Positions 9,900 to 20,341 of a stretch of 42,350 nucleotides of DNA are shown here, piece after piece. The notes beneath the pieces were generated by a model. The model ran no database searches, was not told where the DNA came from, and was given only the letters and a program-made list of their open reading frames with translations. The position numbers and the translations under genes were made by a program. The DNA is taken from positions 1-42,350 of the forward strand of contig JADNRX010000445.1 in the NCBI GenBank assembly GCA_015501595.1, written 5' to 3'. The DNA is from Hymenopellis radicata. Its lineage: Eukaryota > Basidiomycota > Agaricomycetes > Agaricales > Physalacriaceae. How positions within the stretch are numbered: the first letter of the stretch is position 1; every line of letters begins with the position of its first letter.

Positions 9900-11680
9900 C
9901 CATAGTTGTATTCTTCAGGACCAGTTCCGTCGTCGTCTCCTTATTCTCGAGTCATGGCTATTTGGACGCTAAGGCGGGGTGATGGCACACGTAGGTGTGC
10001 ATATGTGTCAGAGTTAATACTACAAGGAATGGAGGCTACCTGGGAAGGCACCAGCTGTGGGAGAGGATGTCAGGCAATGGTGGTATGAGGAAAGAGAATG
10101 ACGGGTGATCGGAACGGCAAACATCAACATGCACGTGTTGTTGAAGGGTGCCCGCCAATAGTCGAGACTGGCGACAAACTCGCGATTGGATAGAGGTGGC
10201 GAGAAGTGAGGGGCGGTGTGATGGCGTTGACGCCTCTCTTGAGGATCCAACTAGACATAGAAGGGCAACGTTTAAGGTGGAATGAGGAAATAAGCACGCA
10301 CCTGCAGTGGGGCGTCGTCCGTCATCGAGAACGGCGCCTTGTACGGGGGAGCGCAATGAGAGACAGGTTGTGTCGACGTTACCCGCCTTCAAATTTGGGG
10401 TCTGTTTGGTTAGAGTTAAATCAGTAGCGAATGTATAGAGTAAAAACGACGCAAGACGCGATGCTGCCCGCCTGCAGACGGGCCAGCATTTATTCCTTCA
10501 GCTTTCACTCTCGCAGAGCCCATCCGGGGGTGCAGCAGCGTTGCATGACGCCGACTACCTAAGTCGACGACGCTGCGAATGATAACATGCTGCCTGTGTT
10601 GACAGGGCTTACGCGGCAAACTGAGGAGCCAGCAGACAAGAGACGGAGCGATGAGGGATGAGGGAGGAAGGCAGATGAGATAATAGATGGTGGTGGTAAA
10701 AGGATAAGAATGACGACTCCGCACAGTGCTTGATCACTGCCCGGAGTCGTCGGGCCTGGTATCCGGTACATCGTTCAACGCGCCGTAGACGTTGAACGAT
10801 AGGATATGGCAGGCTACAAATGCAAGAGATAGGATTGAGTAAGCTTATTTAACGTTTGACGAAAATGTTTCGTCGACTGACTTACCGTGCAGTGTACTAA
10901 GCGGAATGAACTTGGAATGAACGGTTGACAAGTAAGTGTATTATCTTCTTGTTAGGCCAAAAAACAGCCGAAAAATAAAATACTCTAAACTACGTTGGGA
11001 ACCCGTTCCGCCATATGCGAAGTCTTGATTCGCCTCCGTCGCGGTGCTGGAGGCTGGAGACTGTGATGGTATACTATCTATGTAAGCTTAATCCCGTGTT
11101 TGCATGCAGTATTATTTATAAAAAATTATTGCAGCACATAATGTAGGTATACTGCATGATATTCCGATGCTCAAATTACCACTCCGAGCCCGTCGTCGCC
11201 ATCCCGAGCGTCGTCGAGCTTGTTCTGTTTGTGATCGGATGACCGATCCGAACCATCCGGACAGCGATCGAAGTCGTCAACTCTCCTTCCTACCACCTCC
11301 ATGTTCCTCATCTCAACGCCTCATACCCTGAAATGCCTCCTGCACCACATGTGTACTTTCCTCTTCGCGAAAACAAGCTGAAAATCGCCCGCCGTGTAAG
11401 CCCAAGACGACTGGCAGCAGCAGATTGTCTGAAACGGCGACTAGTTCGGATTCTCTACCACTATCGACGAGCAGGCATTTGCAACCGACTTAGAGTCGTT
11501 GCACAGTATCAGGAAGACCGATTCTGCATCGTCTTCTATGGTCACAGAGACCGACTTTGTGTCGTCTCCCTCTGACCCGACGCTGATCGATTATTTGCGG
11601 GCTTGAAGCCCCGGCGGCCCCGCTGGATGCGTAAGCCCTCCAACGAGGCCGCAAATCTTCGACGATGATGAGAGAGACCC
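9900..11680. other. Transposon interior without recognisable gene
   Basis: Only short frames with compositional bias occur here (many TCGTC and ACGAC runs). A short inverted repeat near 10760-10800 (CGTTCAACG and CGTTGAACG) could form a hairpin. I see no family motif. Confidence 0.35.
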
Positions 11681-11749
11681 GTTACGGGCAGAGGACGAAA
11701 GAGCTTGACTCCAGAATTTGACGCCGCGTCGTCAAGGTGCGTGTCTTTT

Positions 11750-12300
11750 TTATTGTACTCTAGTACTGACTTATCTTACATTTTACAGCAGCACATGCAC
11801 CACCACACTCCGACGTGCTCACGAAGATGGCGACCCCGTCACCCTGCCAAGGACGGCACCAGGACGATAAGGACGATGTCCCCACCAGAACGATGGCCAC
11901 GCGAAGATGACGATGTCGCGACGATGAAGACTTTACCACGACGACGAAGGCTCAACTACGACAGCGGCGGCCCAGGACAGCACTCACGACAGCACCCACC
12001 AGAGCCGGAAACTTAGCGGGAATTTTGGTGCTGGTGCTCCCGGCGGGTACGCTGCAAGTAGCGGCGCTTCCCCCTATGCGCACTACTCCAGGACAGCGCG
12101 GCTACGGGAGCGCACCGTATGGTGGCGCGTCCCCGAGCATCCGGCTAGCGAAGTCCCGTATGCTTCTGCAGGCGGTGGTCAATATCCCGGCACCGCGTAT
12201 ACCTCTCTCTCCGCGCCACGCCCAGATGCGTACGCTCCTGGAGCAGCTGTTGCCTCTCCCTACGGCAGCTCGTACGCTTCGAGTGCTGCATTGAAGCTCC
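11750..12300 (+). pseudogene. Gly/Tyr/Ser/Ala-rich coding remnant
   Basis: One frame reads a long low-complexity stretch with motifs such as GNFGAGAPGGYAASSG and SPYGSSYASSAALKLP, then hits a stop just before a charged REEKEWLEREEDE segment. Repeated SPY and GGY units suggest a disordered region of a former host gene. It directly precedes, in the same frame, the MAD1-like exons, so the two may be one captured segment. I cannot assign this part to a family. Confidence 0.3.
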
Positions 12301-12905
12301 CGCTCTAGAGAGCGAGCAGAGAAGAGAAAGAGTGGCTTGAACGTGAAGAGGATGAGGTGTGTCCTTTATTCACAGTCAACGACATCTTATTGATGATTTG
12401 TTACAGAAAAAGCTAAACGCGGAACTCCGCGGCCTACGGATTTCGTTAATGACACTCAGAGACGAACATGAAGACCTGCAAGAAGCGCAATCTGCTCTTT
12501 CTCGGTCAACAATACAGAGCAGCGCCTCACAGCGCACCTAGATCAATCGGCTTACACGACAGGTCGAGGTATTGGCCGACGAGCTGGCCCAGACCAAGGC
12601 GCTGGCCAACGATCGTCTCCGAGCCATGGATGCCCTGCACGCCGAATTCGATGGTCTGCAGACTCGACCACCACCGGACGACCAGAACATGGAAGTCATC
12701 AGTGAAGAGCTTCATCGCCAGGCAGACTATCTGCGGCAACTGGAGATGGCGAATACCAAAATCAAGGCCGAGCTCGCGCGGAATGGCAATGTAGATGTTC
12801 TGCGGGAGGAGAAACGGACGTTAGAGAGGCGGGTACGTAGCATGAAAGAGCTTCGTCGGCGCATTTTCCACAGCGAAGAGGGCTCCGCGTACGATGGGCC
12901 TGCCC
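12283..12905 (+). pseudogene. MAD1-like spindle-checkpoint protein fragment (coiled coil)
   Basis: After a charged segment (REEKEWLEREEDE) and a 55-nt GT-AG intron (about 12356-12410), a frame runs to about 12880. It contains LNAELRGLRISLMTLRDEH, LTRQVEVLADEL, ELHRQADYLRQLEMAN and NVDVLREEKRTLERRV. This order matches my memory of the N-terminal coiled coil of basidiomycete MAD1, which anchors MAD2 at the kinetochore and nuclear envelope. One in-frame TAG at 12539-12541 replaces what appears to be a Gln codon, and the upstream stop breaks the frame again. The retained intron shows it was copied as DNA, not from mRNA. It is a captured, non-functional piece. I have not compared it with a database. 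Confidence 0.6.
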
Positions 12906-13815
12906 AGATCGCAAGTACGTCTTTTATAGTTTCGCATTCACATGAGTAATCACCATTTCTTTAGCCCGTCTTTCTCCTACCACCATGACACCTCGTCTGT
13001 CTGACACTCCGGCTTAAAATGATGGTACTACACCGCCCCCTCACCTCTACTTTTCCCTCCACGCACAGAGGACAACAGCGACGATACGGCAGCGTAAGCC
13101 CTCCGCCGCCGCACATCGACGACGCACTTCTACCCCTCGCATGGTCCCTTGTTGTTTGGCTTTCGCAATCCAGAGGGGCAGCTGGATTTTGTTTTTGGCT
13201 TTGAACGGCGTCGCGGACGTGTCCGGCCACCACAGGTGCGTGCACACACTGGCTTTTTTCTGGGTCTTGATCCCCTTTTCTAGGGCAGACAATCACAGCA
13301 CGGCTACCGACAGCGACACCACTGAGGATCAGGACGTGACGACAGCGGGAGAGGCCACGACGGCCATTTCGATATTCGTACTCCTTCCCCCGACCGACTC
13401 GCACCCCAGCGATGCGCCTTCGTGATGCGTGTAATTTCGAACGGGGTATGACGCGCGCACCCTTGTGCGCTGCATCGCCTCGGCGAAACACCTTTCTGTT
13501 GCAGCATCCTAATGTGGGGTATGATCAATGCACTGTTGTACTCATCCGGAACTATCGGGGGCAGCTTGTGACAGCCTGTACTCACTTGAGATCATGAGCT
13601 AAAATCTGGACTACCTAGAGTGAGTTCGGGATAACTGTTGGTCAGAGTCATGACTTGAGTCTGCTTGTGACGGCACAAGTTGTCCCAAGTTAAGATCTGC
13701 CTTGCAAAATGGCTCAGGATAACTTGAGGTATCTCAAGCTAACCAGAGCACCTTGAGACATTGTTCGTTGTGACTGAAGTCCAGAGTTGGCATGAGGCCA
13801 AAGCCTGTTTCGTGA
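12906..13815. other. Right part of the nested insertion
   Basis: A GTACGT to TTTAG segment at 12915-12964 looks like another retained intron after the MAD1-like exon. Downstream are short frames with splice-like borders (an intron-like GTGCGT to GGCAG near 13235-13287) but no recognisable family. From about 13565 the DNA becomes rich in CTTGAG and TGAGTC motifs, like the left edge of the insert. Confidence 0.35.
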
Positions 13816-15538
13816 TGGTTCTCCGAGCCCAGATCAAGATGGATCTCAAAAAGAAGGCGAAAACCCTCAAGCTGGCGCAGTTTAACCAGCTCTCTATCAT
13901 TCGCAACTTTGCAACACTTCGACTCAAGGGCTATGGCTGAATTGCTGCCAGTGAAGAGATCGCTCGCCAGTGCATGAAGGCGAAGGTGCTCATTTCGCCC
14001 GTCAGGTTCGCGCCTTAGCGCGGCATTATCAACGCTTCGAACAGCTTCCCGTTGAGAAGCGTGGTGGACTTCGCGCCTCACGCAGCCTGCTTTGTGACGA
14101 GACCGTCAGGACTGCTGCGCGCGACTGGCTTATGGCACAGAAGGTTGGAACAGTCAAGCCAATGACCTTCCGGCGTGCTTTAATGAAAGCATATTGCCCG
14201 CCACTGGCATTCTTCCCAAGACTCCGCTTTCAGAGCGCACCGCACGTCGCTGGCTTGTTAAACTGGGCTTTCGTCGAACAGTTTTTCGCAAAGGGGTTTA
14301 TGTCGATGGACACGAGCGACCAGATGTGGTGAAGTACCGGGATGAAGAGTTTCTGCCAACCATGGCCAAGTACGAACGTCGCATGACTCAGTACGAGCTG
14401 CGCGATGGTGTCTTAGTTGCTGTCCCGCCCACTCTTGCTCCAGGCGAGAAGGAAATCATCGCACAGTTCCACGATGAATCATCGTTTCATGCAAATGAAT
14501 ATATGTCGTCAGCATGGTACATTCTAACTTTTGGCTAAGAAATAACTCTAATCATGCTTTTCAGGCTAACACACGGGCAACAGAAACTGCAAAAGAAGAC
14601 TCGCGGACGCTTGATTCATGTGTCTGACTTTGTCAATGAAGCAACCGGGCGCTTGGTTGTGCGGAATGACGCTGGTGAAGTCATTGAGGATGCCAGAAAG
14701 GTGATATATCCCGGCAGCAAGGGAGATCCATGGTGGGAGGTTGAGCAGCTCTTGGTTCAGGTCAAGGCTGCAATCAAGATCTTCGAGAAAGCTCATCCTA
14801 ACTGTCAAGCTCTCTTTGTTTTCGACAACTCTTCCTCTCATGCTGCTCTGGGATCGGACGCGCTGCACGCATTTGAGATGAACATGTCAAATGGTGGAAA
14901 ACAGCGCTTTCAGAAGGATACCATCATTCCCGACTCGGATTCAGTGCCGGCAGTGCACATGCGCGGGAAACCACAGAAGATGAAGACCGACGACGGGTTG
15001 CAGAAGGGTTTAAAGCAAGTGCTCGAGGAGCGCGGTTTCAATGTTACGGGAATGCGGGCAAAGTGCAAGCCGGTTTGCCCGTTCGAGAATACAAACTGCT
15101 GCATGGCGCGTCTGCTCAGCCATCAGGAGGATTTCGCAAATCAAGTCTCGATGCTGGAACAGATTATCACCGAAGCAGGTCATTTGTGCATCTTTCTCCC
15201 CAAGTTTCATTGCGAGCTTAATCCGATCGAGATGGTGAGCAATTCAGTTATCATTCATCGTGACTAATAATGTACAGTACTGGGGATGGTGCAAGCATCG
15301 TTACCGAGAAATCGAGAAGAACTCATTTGCTGAGGCAAAGGCAGCAGCATTCAAGTGTCTCGACGGCTGCCCAACGGAGGTCATACGGAAGTTTGTTAAC
15401 CGGTCGTGGCGGTTTATGGATGCTTATCGCAAAGGGTTGACGGGTGATGCTGCCACATGGGCTGTCAAGAACCAGAAGGGTCATCGTCGCGTGTCGCAGA
15501 GGGCAATGATGAACATCGAGTCGGTCCTTAACCACTAG
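13816..15538 (+). pseudogene. Tc1-like DDE transposase, catalytic region, broken
   Basis: This fungal DDE (Tc1/IS630-related) transposase reads IRNFATLRLKGYG, then a TGA (13938-13940), then IAASEEIARQ. It next shifts frame at 13971 (one base missing), continuing as HEGEGAHFARQVRALARHY. A second shift occurs near 14190. From there it is well preserved: TARRWLVKLGFRRTV, FHDES (first Asp), a 48-nt intron (14517-14564), RGRLIHVSDFVNEATGRL, FVFDNSSSHA (second Asp), FNVTGMRAKC, CCMARLL, FHCELNPIEM (Glu), a 43-nt intron with a GACTAAT branch site (15235-15277), then YWGWCKHRYRE and VNRSWRFMDAYRKGLTG. All three catalytic residues survive although the gene cannot be translated whole. The protein would cut and paste the 8.4-kb element at TA sites. 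Confidence 0.85.
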
Positions 15539-15697
15539 ACCCCTACATACTTTTGATTTTTTCGACTCAAAAATTTGGCCGAACCCAAAATGTCGTGGGA
15601 AAAACTTCGGAGGTTGTTTTTTAGACGTTTTCGGGCCTTCTGATTCTGATTCTGGCCTCAGATTTATGTAAAAAATACGCGTTCAGCCGGAATCAAG

Positions 15698-15724
15698 TTT
15701 GTCGACTTTGATTGTCCGGAGCTG
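15698..15724 (-). repeat. Right terminal inverted repeat of the 8.4-kb transposon
   Basis: It is the exact inverse of 7294-7320 and is followed by TA at 15725-15726. Confidence 0.9.
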
Positions 15725-15839
15725 TACACGCGACGGCGCCCTCCATGTGACTGAGAGATGTTTCACGAAGAGCGGTGACGGCATCGAAAGGGTACTTACA
15801 AGAAGTAATTGCAGAATGAACCACCTTCAAGTTTGACCG

Positions 15840-16620
15840 CTCGACGCGAGATTGCAGAGACGCGTTCAAGTAGACGCGTCTGATCGAAGGGTGCTCGAAA
15901 GGTAATCCACTTGCCATCCAGCGCAATTCACATCCTGATTCAAAGATATTCTGGAATGAACATTGATTTTCGAATGCCAAACAGCTGGGGAAATTGTAGG
16001 CTTAGCCTCGACGATACAGAAGAACGAGCTCGAATGTTGAACGTTGAACGCGTGTGTTGACTGGAGGAAATAGGGTTTCGGGTTCGGGCCGTGATTCCGA
16101 GAAATATCCAACCTTTCCACTCCATTTGCTCCTCCACTTGTCCTCCACCATTACTGGTTTCTCAAATGGGTCGTCTCCGTTTCCATCGTCGCTGTGCAAC
16201 CGCGAGTTTCATAGGACCTCTTTTCCCCAATTTTCCTAACTATTCGGCAGTACAAGACTACGGCGTATTTGGAGGTACTTGGATGCGGTTTTCCAAGAGC
16301 AGCTCTGGCGACACCAATCTACGCGCTAGGATAACTGTGAAGCCGTAGAGATGTAGGCGGCTCTCGCGGGTCTTTACTGGCAGCAGACGGTGGTGCGTTT
16401 ACTTTATACATCCACAGATGAATAGTACTGACTGGAAAAGCAGAACGCGTACTTATGTTTTGAATGTGACGATCTGCACCAAGCTCAACGGTTCGCTGCG
16501 CCCTTTTAGCCTCCCCATCATCTATATCAGCACCGCTACCAACTCTCTCCCTCACCAAGCCCCTCATCGAGTCGATTCGTTCTGCGATGGGCCCGGGATA
16601 TGGATTCCTTTGTAGCGGTG
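15840..16620 (+). repeat. Module D, copy 1: conserved upstream block plus gene remnant
   Basis: It carries the shared block with ACGCGTC boxes (15859-15880), TTGCCATCCAGCGCAATT (15913-15930) and GGTTTCGGGTTCGGGCCGTG (about 16073-16092). An open stretch follows that reads WFLKWVVSVSIVAV in one frame, a possible membrane or signal segment. A later part (16385-16610) has an intron-like GTGCGT start after ACGGTG and a segment resembling 41690-41890. Stops in every frame suggest a pseudogene. The protein family is unknown. Confidence 0.45.
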
Positions 16621-16639
16621 GGAGAGGTCAGTGGCTGGC

Positions 16640-17600
16640 AGGCAAGCTAGCAGTGCAACCGATGCCCTGATTTACCTGCAAGGAGGAGCGATTGAGGGCG
16701 GCCAAGCTATTGTCATCACGAGTTCGCCGACAACGGATATCATCTTTTGAGTCGGAATAGGGATGGATGGCCGCAGACGCAGGTCGCCTATTGACGAGAA
16801 GAGATTCGACAGTGGTGCGAGACCAGCAAGGAACTAGTAAGTGGGTCCTCCATTCATGCTATTCCTCCTCCACTTGCTCCTTTCCGCCCCCTTCCGCAGT
16901 TCTTGGTGTCTTGACCACCAAACTAACAGTCAGTTTATCTTTTCAGTCGTCGAATGCATCAGCCGCGTTACGGGCGCGCTCCCTAATCAAACAGGAACCT
17001 ACAGTCTACAGGCTTCCTAGGAGGACATATTCACTATTCAAACCAGACCGCGCTCGTCATACACTTACGAATCAGTCTACTCCAGTCATAACTGTGACGG
17101 CAGCTTTGATGTGCCAATTTCGAGAAAGTGGAGGACAGGTTGACCTCCAAGACTCAAGTGACACCCGGACCTATGTCTCAGACAACGCAAGAAAAGCACT
17201 CTTCTGCTTTTGACAAGTCATCGTCGATTGGAGGTGCGAGGGGTGCGGTGCTCCTTGCGGGAGTGTCGGTCCGTTTTTTATACGTCTTCTCTGGCTCTCC
17301 AGCTCTTCCCTTGTGGCTGTCGTGTCGGACCTGCCTAGAGGGCGCGTCGCGCAGGTCTCAATGCGAAGCTTATTCGCCCTAGACTGCGTCGTCGGTCACC
17401 GGACGTGTTTGTATCTTGGCCGAGGGCGAAACGGTGACAATACTGATAGCGACGAAGAACGGAGTCCGGAGAACTTAATGCTCGTCGATTTCTGCAGGCT
17501 TCTATGCGCAGGGTAATAATGTGACGCGACGTGTCTCTGACAGGATGCGTCTTTCTAACCAACTCCGAATCTCAGGAATCAACGTGTTTGACATCAGAGG
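16640..17600. other. Stretch between modules, no gene recognised
   Basis: A 148-residue frame at 16767-17213 has no motif I recognise and an unremarkable composition. Intron-like borders occur (for example GTAAGTGGG near 16840), so decayed exons are possible. Confidence 0.3.
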
Positions 17601-17604
17601 CGGA

Positions 17605-18090
17605 GTAACACCCCATATGGTGTGCCTCCTGCCCTAGGAATAGGCTCGACTAGGACCATTTTAGGACCTCCTCCTCCATGTCTTAAACCGCGCCCGAGCC
17701 AAGTATTGCCGGACGACCTTCAAAGCGCGATTTTATGCGAATTGGACTATGTTTTTAGCCATGTCTCGTTCCTGTTTCGCTGTCATCCTCCATTGACGAG
17801 AATCACCAGGTCAAGCATAGCTTCACGCGTATCCCCAGAACCGACGTTCTCCAATTTAACAAAGTTGTAGAGTATCACAGCCTGTTACTGGATCATCATC
17901 ACAGGCCCGCCAGTTGCCATATGCTCCCAGGTTCCTGACGAGTCTCAGATGCCGGAGTTCCAAGTATGGGTCGCCTCTCCGCGGCCATCGAGATGTTCTT
18001 TTCGATCGACCGTGTCGCATATCCAAGCTTGTCCCCCCTCACTACTTAAAGGCTGGACGGGACCATCCTCTTCTACAACAAGCACCTCTC
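17605..18090 (+). promoter_or_regulatory. Conserved upstream region of family A, copy 1
   Basis: About 480 bp is recognisably shared with the regions before the A copies at 30488 and 39982. Shared blocks include GTATCACAGCCTG, CAGGTTCCTGACGA, TTCCAAGTATGGG and CACTACTTAAAGGCTGGACG (18041-18060). The last lies 31 bp before the ATG and could include a TATA-like core. The upstream part also contains the decayed end of another reading frame (GPPPPCLKPRPS), so the duplicated unit is longer than a promoter. Confidence 0.45.
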
Positions 18091-18713
18091 ATGGCGGCCT
18101 TCCTTAAACGACTCGTCTTAACCACCACCGTTTATCCCGACGTTCAGCGCGCGCTGCAGGACCCGCAACATGTTCCTCATTTCATAAGGAAGATGAGCGA
18201 AAGCCGTAAAATCGCCTTGCTCATCGTGCGTCCGCGTCTACACGTCTTGTGTTATATCTGACCTGGTGCTCCGTAGCAATGCACCTTTCTTGGGTAACGC
18301 CTCTCCCATCCTCTACCAGTCAACTCAACACCGACATAACCCTCCTGTAGCACGTACATCCAGACTGGTCGTACCTTTGATGTGGCGTGGACCGCGGCTC
18401 TCGTGCTTTTGACTATCCATATATCCTTTCTGTACAACAACATGAGTCCTGAGGTTTTTCAGGTGCGGGGAACGATTGTATTCGTATTAGACAACGAACT
18501 AATTACCTTCGACAATAGCAGCGCGTCGTACTCATCGGTTCGGCCACCTTCACGTTCTTGCAGACGATTCCAAATGTTCTCGTCTGGATCCTTGCCATTC
18601 AGGAGGTCATCCGGAGCGCGCCAAACGCGGGGGTAGGCGTGGTGTTTGCTTTGCGCGCGTGTATTACTTTAGGATTCCATGTCGTGTGGTTGGAGCTTGT
18701 GGCAGGACAATAG
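18091..18713 (+). CDS. Family A, copy 1: small multi-span membrane protein (151 aa)
   Basis: Four exons (18091-18225, 18277-18293, 18351-18462, 18522-18713) give an uninterrupted 151-residue protein starting MAAFLKRLVLTTTVYPDVQR. Exon 2 is only 17 nt long. Hydrophobic stretches include the end of exon 1 through exon 2 (IALLIQCTFLG), TAALVLLTIHISFLY, FTFLQTIPNVLVWILAI and GVGVVFALRACITLGF, suggesting three or four membrane spans. The same exon structure recurs at 39982-40665, and partial copies lie at 30488 and 34373. I do not recognise the family or function. The retained phases across copies argue that the splicing model is real. Confidence 0.7.
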
Positions 18714-18954
18714 TGGAGTCCTCGAAGAGTCTACCACTGAATGCTTAGTGATTGCAGAATGAAACAGCCTGTACAGTTTAACTGCTTAACGGCGAACCGT
18801 CTCAAGTGGGAGTTTCTTCGCGGTGCTGGATGCCCCATGCAAACGAGAAGAAATTATACTGATAATGAAAACGATAGACAGCGAAACACAGTATAGCCCT
18901 AGAAAACAATTCCTCTCGCAGTGAAACAACAAAGCAGCTGTATACGCGTCTTGC

Positions 18955-19110
18955 AGATATGCGTTGTAGACGCATCTTGCCTCCAAAGGTAATCCAACTT
19001 GCCATCCAGCCTAATTCAAAGCCTTATTCAAAGACATCGACGATACGGAAGGACAAGCCGAGTCGGAGCTCGACGTTGAACTTGAACGCGTTGGGCTTCG
19101 GCTTCGGGCC
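18955..19110 (+). promoter_or_regulatory. Module D, copy 2: conserved upstream block
   Basis: It contains TACGCGTCTTGCAG (18944-18957), TTGCCATCCAGCCTAATT (18999-19016) and GGCTTCGGCTTCGGGCCGTG (about 19094-19113), the three landmarks shared with the other D copies. It lies about 240 bp after family A copy 1. Confidence 0.5.
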
Positions 19111-19112
19111 GT

Positions 19113-20043
19113 GTGCTGGCCGAGTCGCCACTTGCTCCTCACCATCATGTACCGTGTCTCCATTTTCCGCTACCGCACTCTCGCAAGTTTCACGAGAACC
19201 CTGGTGCTATATTGTACTCGGTCGTGCAGTACCCTGTCGAACATGGACTCAACGAGTCCAAGACTGCGGCGCGTCCGCAACCGCCTTTTGAGACCAACAC
19301 CGAGTTATTCACTGGGATATATGACTGGTGGGTGAGGACACAGAGATGTGGCTGGCGAGCACAGTTTGTATTGGACGCGACGATGGTGCGTCTATTTTAC
19401 TTCCTGTATGAGAAAAGAACTAAGTAACAGAGATGCAGAACACGTACGCTTCGGGGATGACGTTTGGAAAGCCATGCAAAGGAATTTTCGTCGTTGTCGA
19501 CCACAGCTCGTTACCTCTTTTCTACAATCGCGATGCATTACCGACCTCTTCCTTGACCACGCAATTCATCGATATTTTCCATCCGTGCACCAACGGGCAC
19601 ACGAAACCGTGGCAACCTCCACTCCTTGTCCCCGTCGATAGCGATCTCTACAACTATGGATTTCGCTCTGACTTGATACCCCCGTCGGCGCCAGGAACAA
19701 CGCGTCCAGTGCCGTACTCCTCGAGTCACGGACTCTACGTATCTGTCCCGGCCGTTCATCCCCTCACGATCCTCCTCTTCGCCCTTGGCCTCGAACCCAA
19801 TCCAAATGACCTCGCGTACCAGATGCTCCCAACTTGTGTCGAGAGTTTCCCAACGCCGCAGCGATGGCCCAGGTCATGGCCGCTTCCGTCGGGGAGGACG
19901 AATTTGAACAACGCTTCCGTCTGAATGGAAGAACGTCTCGGGACTGGGCGTGCGAGACAGCCGCCTTGTCGAGATGGTTTGCACCGCCTGGAATGTCACC
20001 GCCGAGGCTCGCAGACTTCGCACTCGATCATAGTCTCCCGTAG
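19113..20043 (+). pseudogene. Family D, copy 2: uncharacterised two-exon gene, probably frameshifted
   Basis: A first open part reads LFTGIYDWWVRTQRCGWRAQ and ends at a GTGCGT donor (19387). A 46-nt intron ends at AACAG (19432). The second exon reads MQNTYASGMTFGKPC, GIFVVVDHSSLPLFYNRDAL, then LLFALGLEPNPNDLAYQM. Near 19830 the coding-like reading moves to another frame (CREFPNAAAMAQVMAASVGE) that stops at 20041-20043. This is either a one-base shift or an intron I did not find. It is the best preserved D copy. No known domain is visible. Confidence 0.4.
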
Positions 20044-20341
20044 GCATACTCTATCATAGTTATTTCCAACAAACGAACGAACACTCCTTACGCCCCACTT
20101 CCAAAAAGCTTTCCTTGTTTATCGTTTTCATACCACGCCTCATAGCACACACTCGCTTTCTCATAATCGCTTTCGTTGATACTACTCTGCTGACGCTTTC
20201 TTATGACATCGTTCTCCTCACGTACCATACCCCACACCATCCGTAATATCTTGCAGATCTACTACATTCGCTACCTACATGATATGTGGTTCCGGCTCTA
20301 CTATGCATATACCATGGACTTTCACATTTATAGCCCCTTCC

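Larger units (their letters stand above)
8773..13815. other. About 5 kb insertion splitting the transposase gene
   Basis: Transposase similarity ends near 8772 (IRPWDVIR) and resumes near 13816 (RAQIKMDLKKKAKTL), so everything between was inserted or captured. Both edges contain a CTTGAG-NNNN-CTCAAG palindrome (8793-8808 and about 13723-13738) followed by related flanking bases in inverted arrangement. These could be eroded ends of a second transposon. The exact junctions and any target duplication are unclear. The interior holds a MAD1-like fragment, low-complexity Gly/Tyr-rich remnants and DNA I cannot place. Confidence 0.6.
7294..15724. mobile_element. 8.43-kb Tc1/mariner-type DNA transposon, disrupted and carrying foreign DNA
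   Basis: Perfect 27-bp inverted ends (CAGCTCCGGACAATCAAAG then TCGACAAA at 7294-7320, and the inverse at 15698-15724) are flanked by TA on each side (7292-7293 and 15725-15726). Inside are the two halves of one DDE transposase gene, at 7868-8772 and about 13816-15538. Between the halves are about 5 kb of unrelated DNA including a MAD1-like fragment. A similar block of about 50 bp occurs in direct orientation near both ends (7451-7501 and 15564-15612). Intact relatives would be expected to be about 3.4 kb, which is the length left when the insert is ignored. The perfect ends suggest this copy could still be moved by a transposase supplied in trans, but its own gene is broken. Confidence 0.85.

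Noticed and set aside
10440..10560. GC-rich region with short inverted pieces resembling a structured RNA
   Set aside because: The pairing is short and I see no fold or conserved RNA family pattern.
12961..13491. 176-codon minus-strand frame
   Set aside because: It runs opposite to the MAD1-like exons and plus-strand intron-like borders, has odd composition and no motif.
7294..15724. Helitron or LTR retroelement explanation for the gene capture
   Set aside because: Perfect TIRs with TA flanks and a DDE transposase fit Tc1/mariner; no reverse transcriptase, LTR or Rep/helicase sequence is seen.
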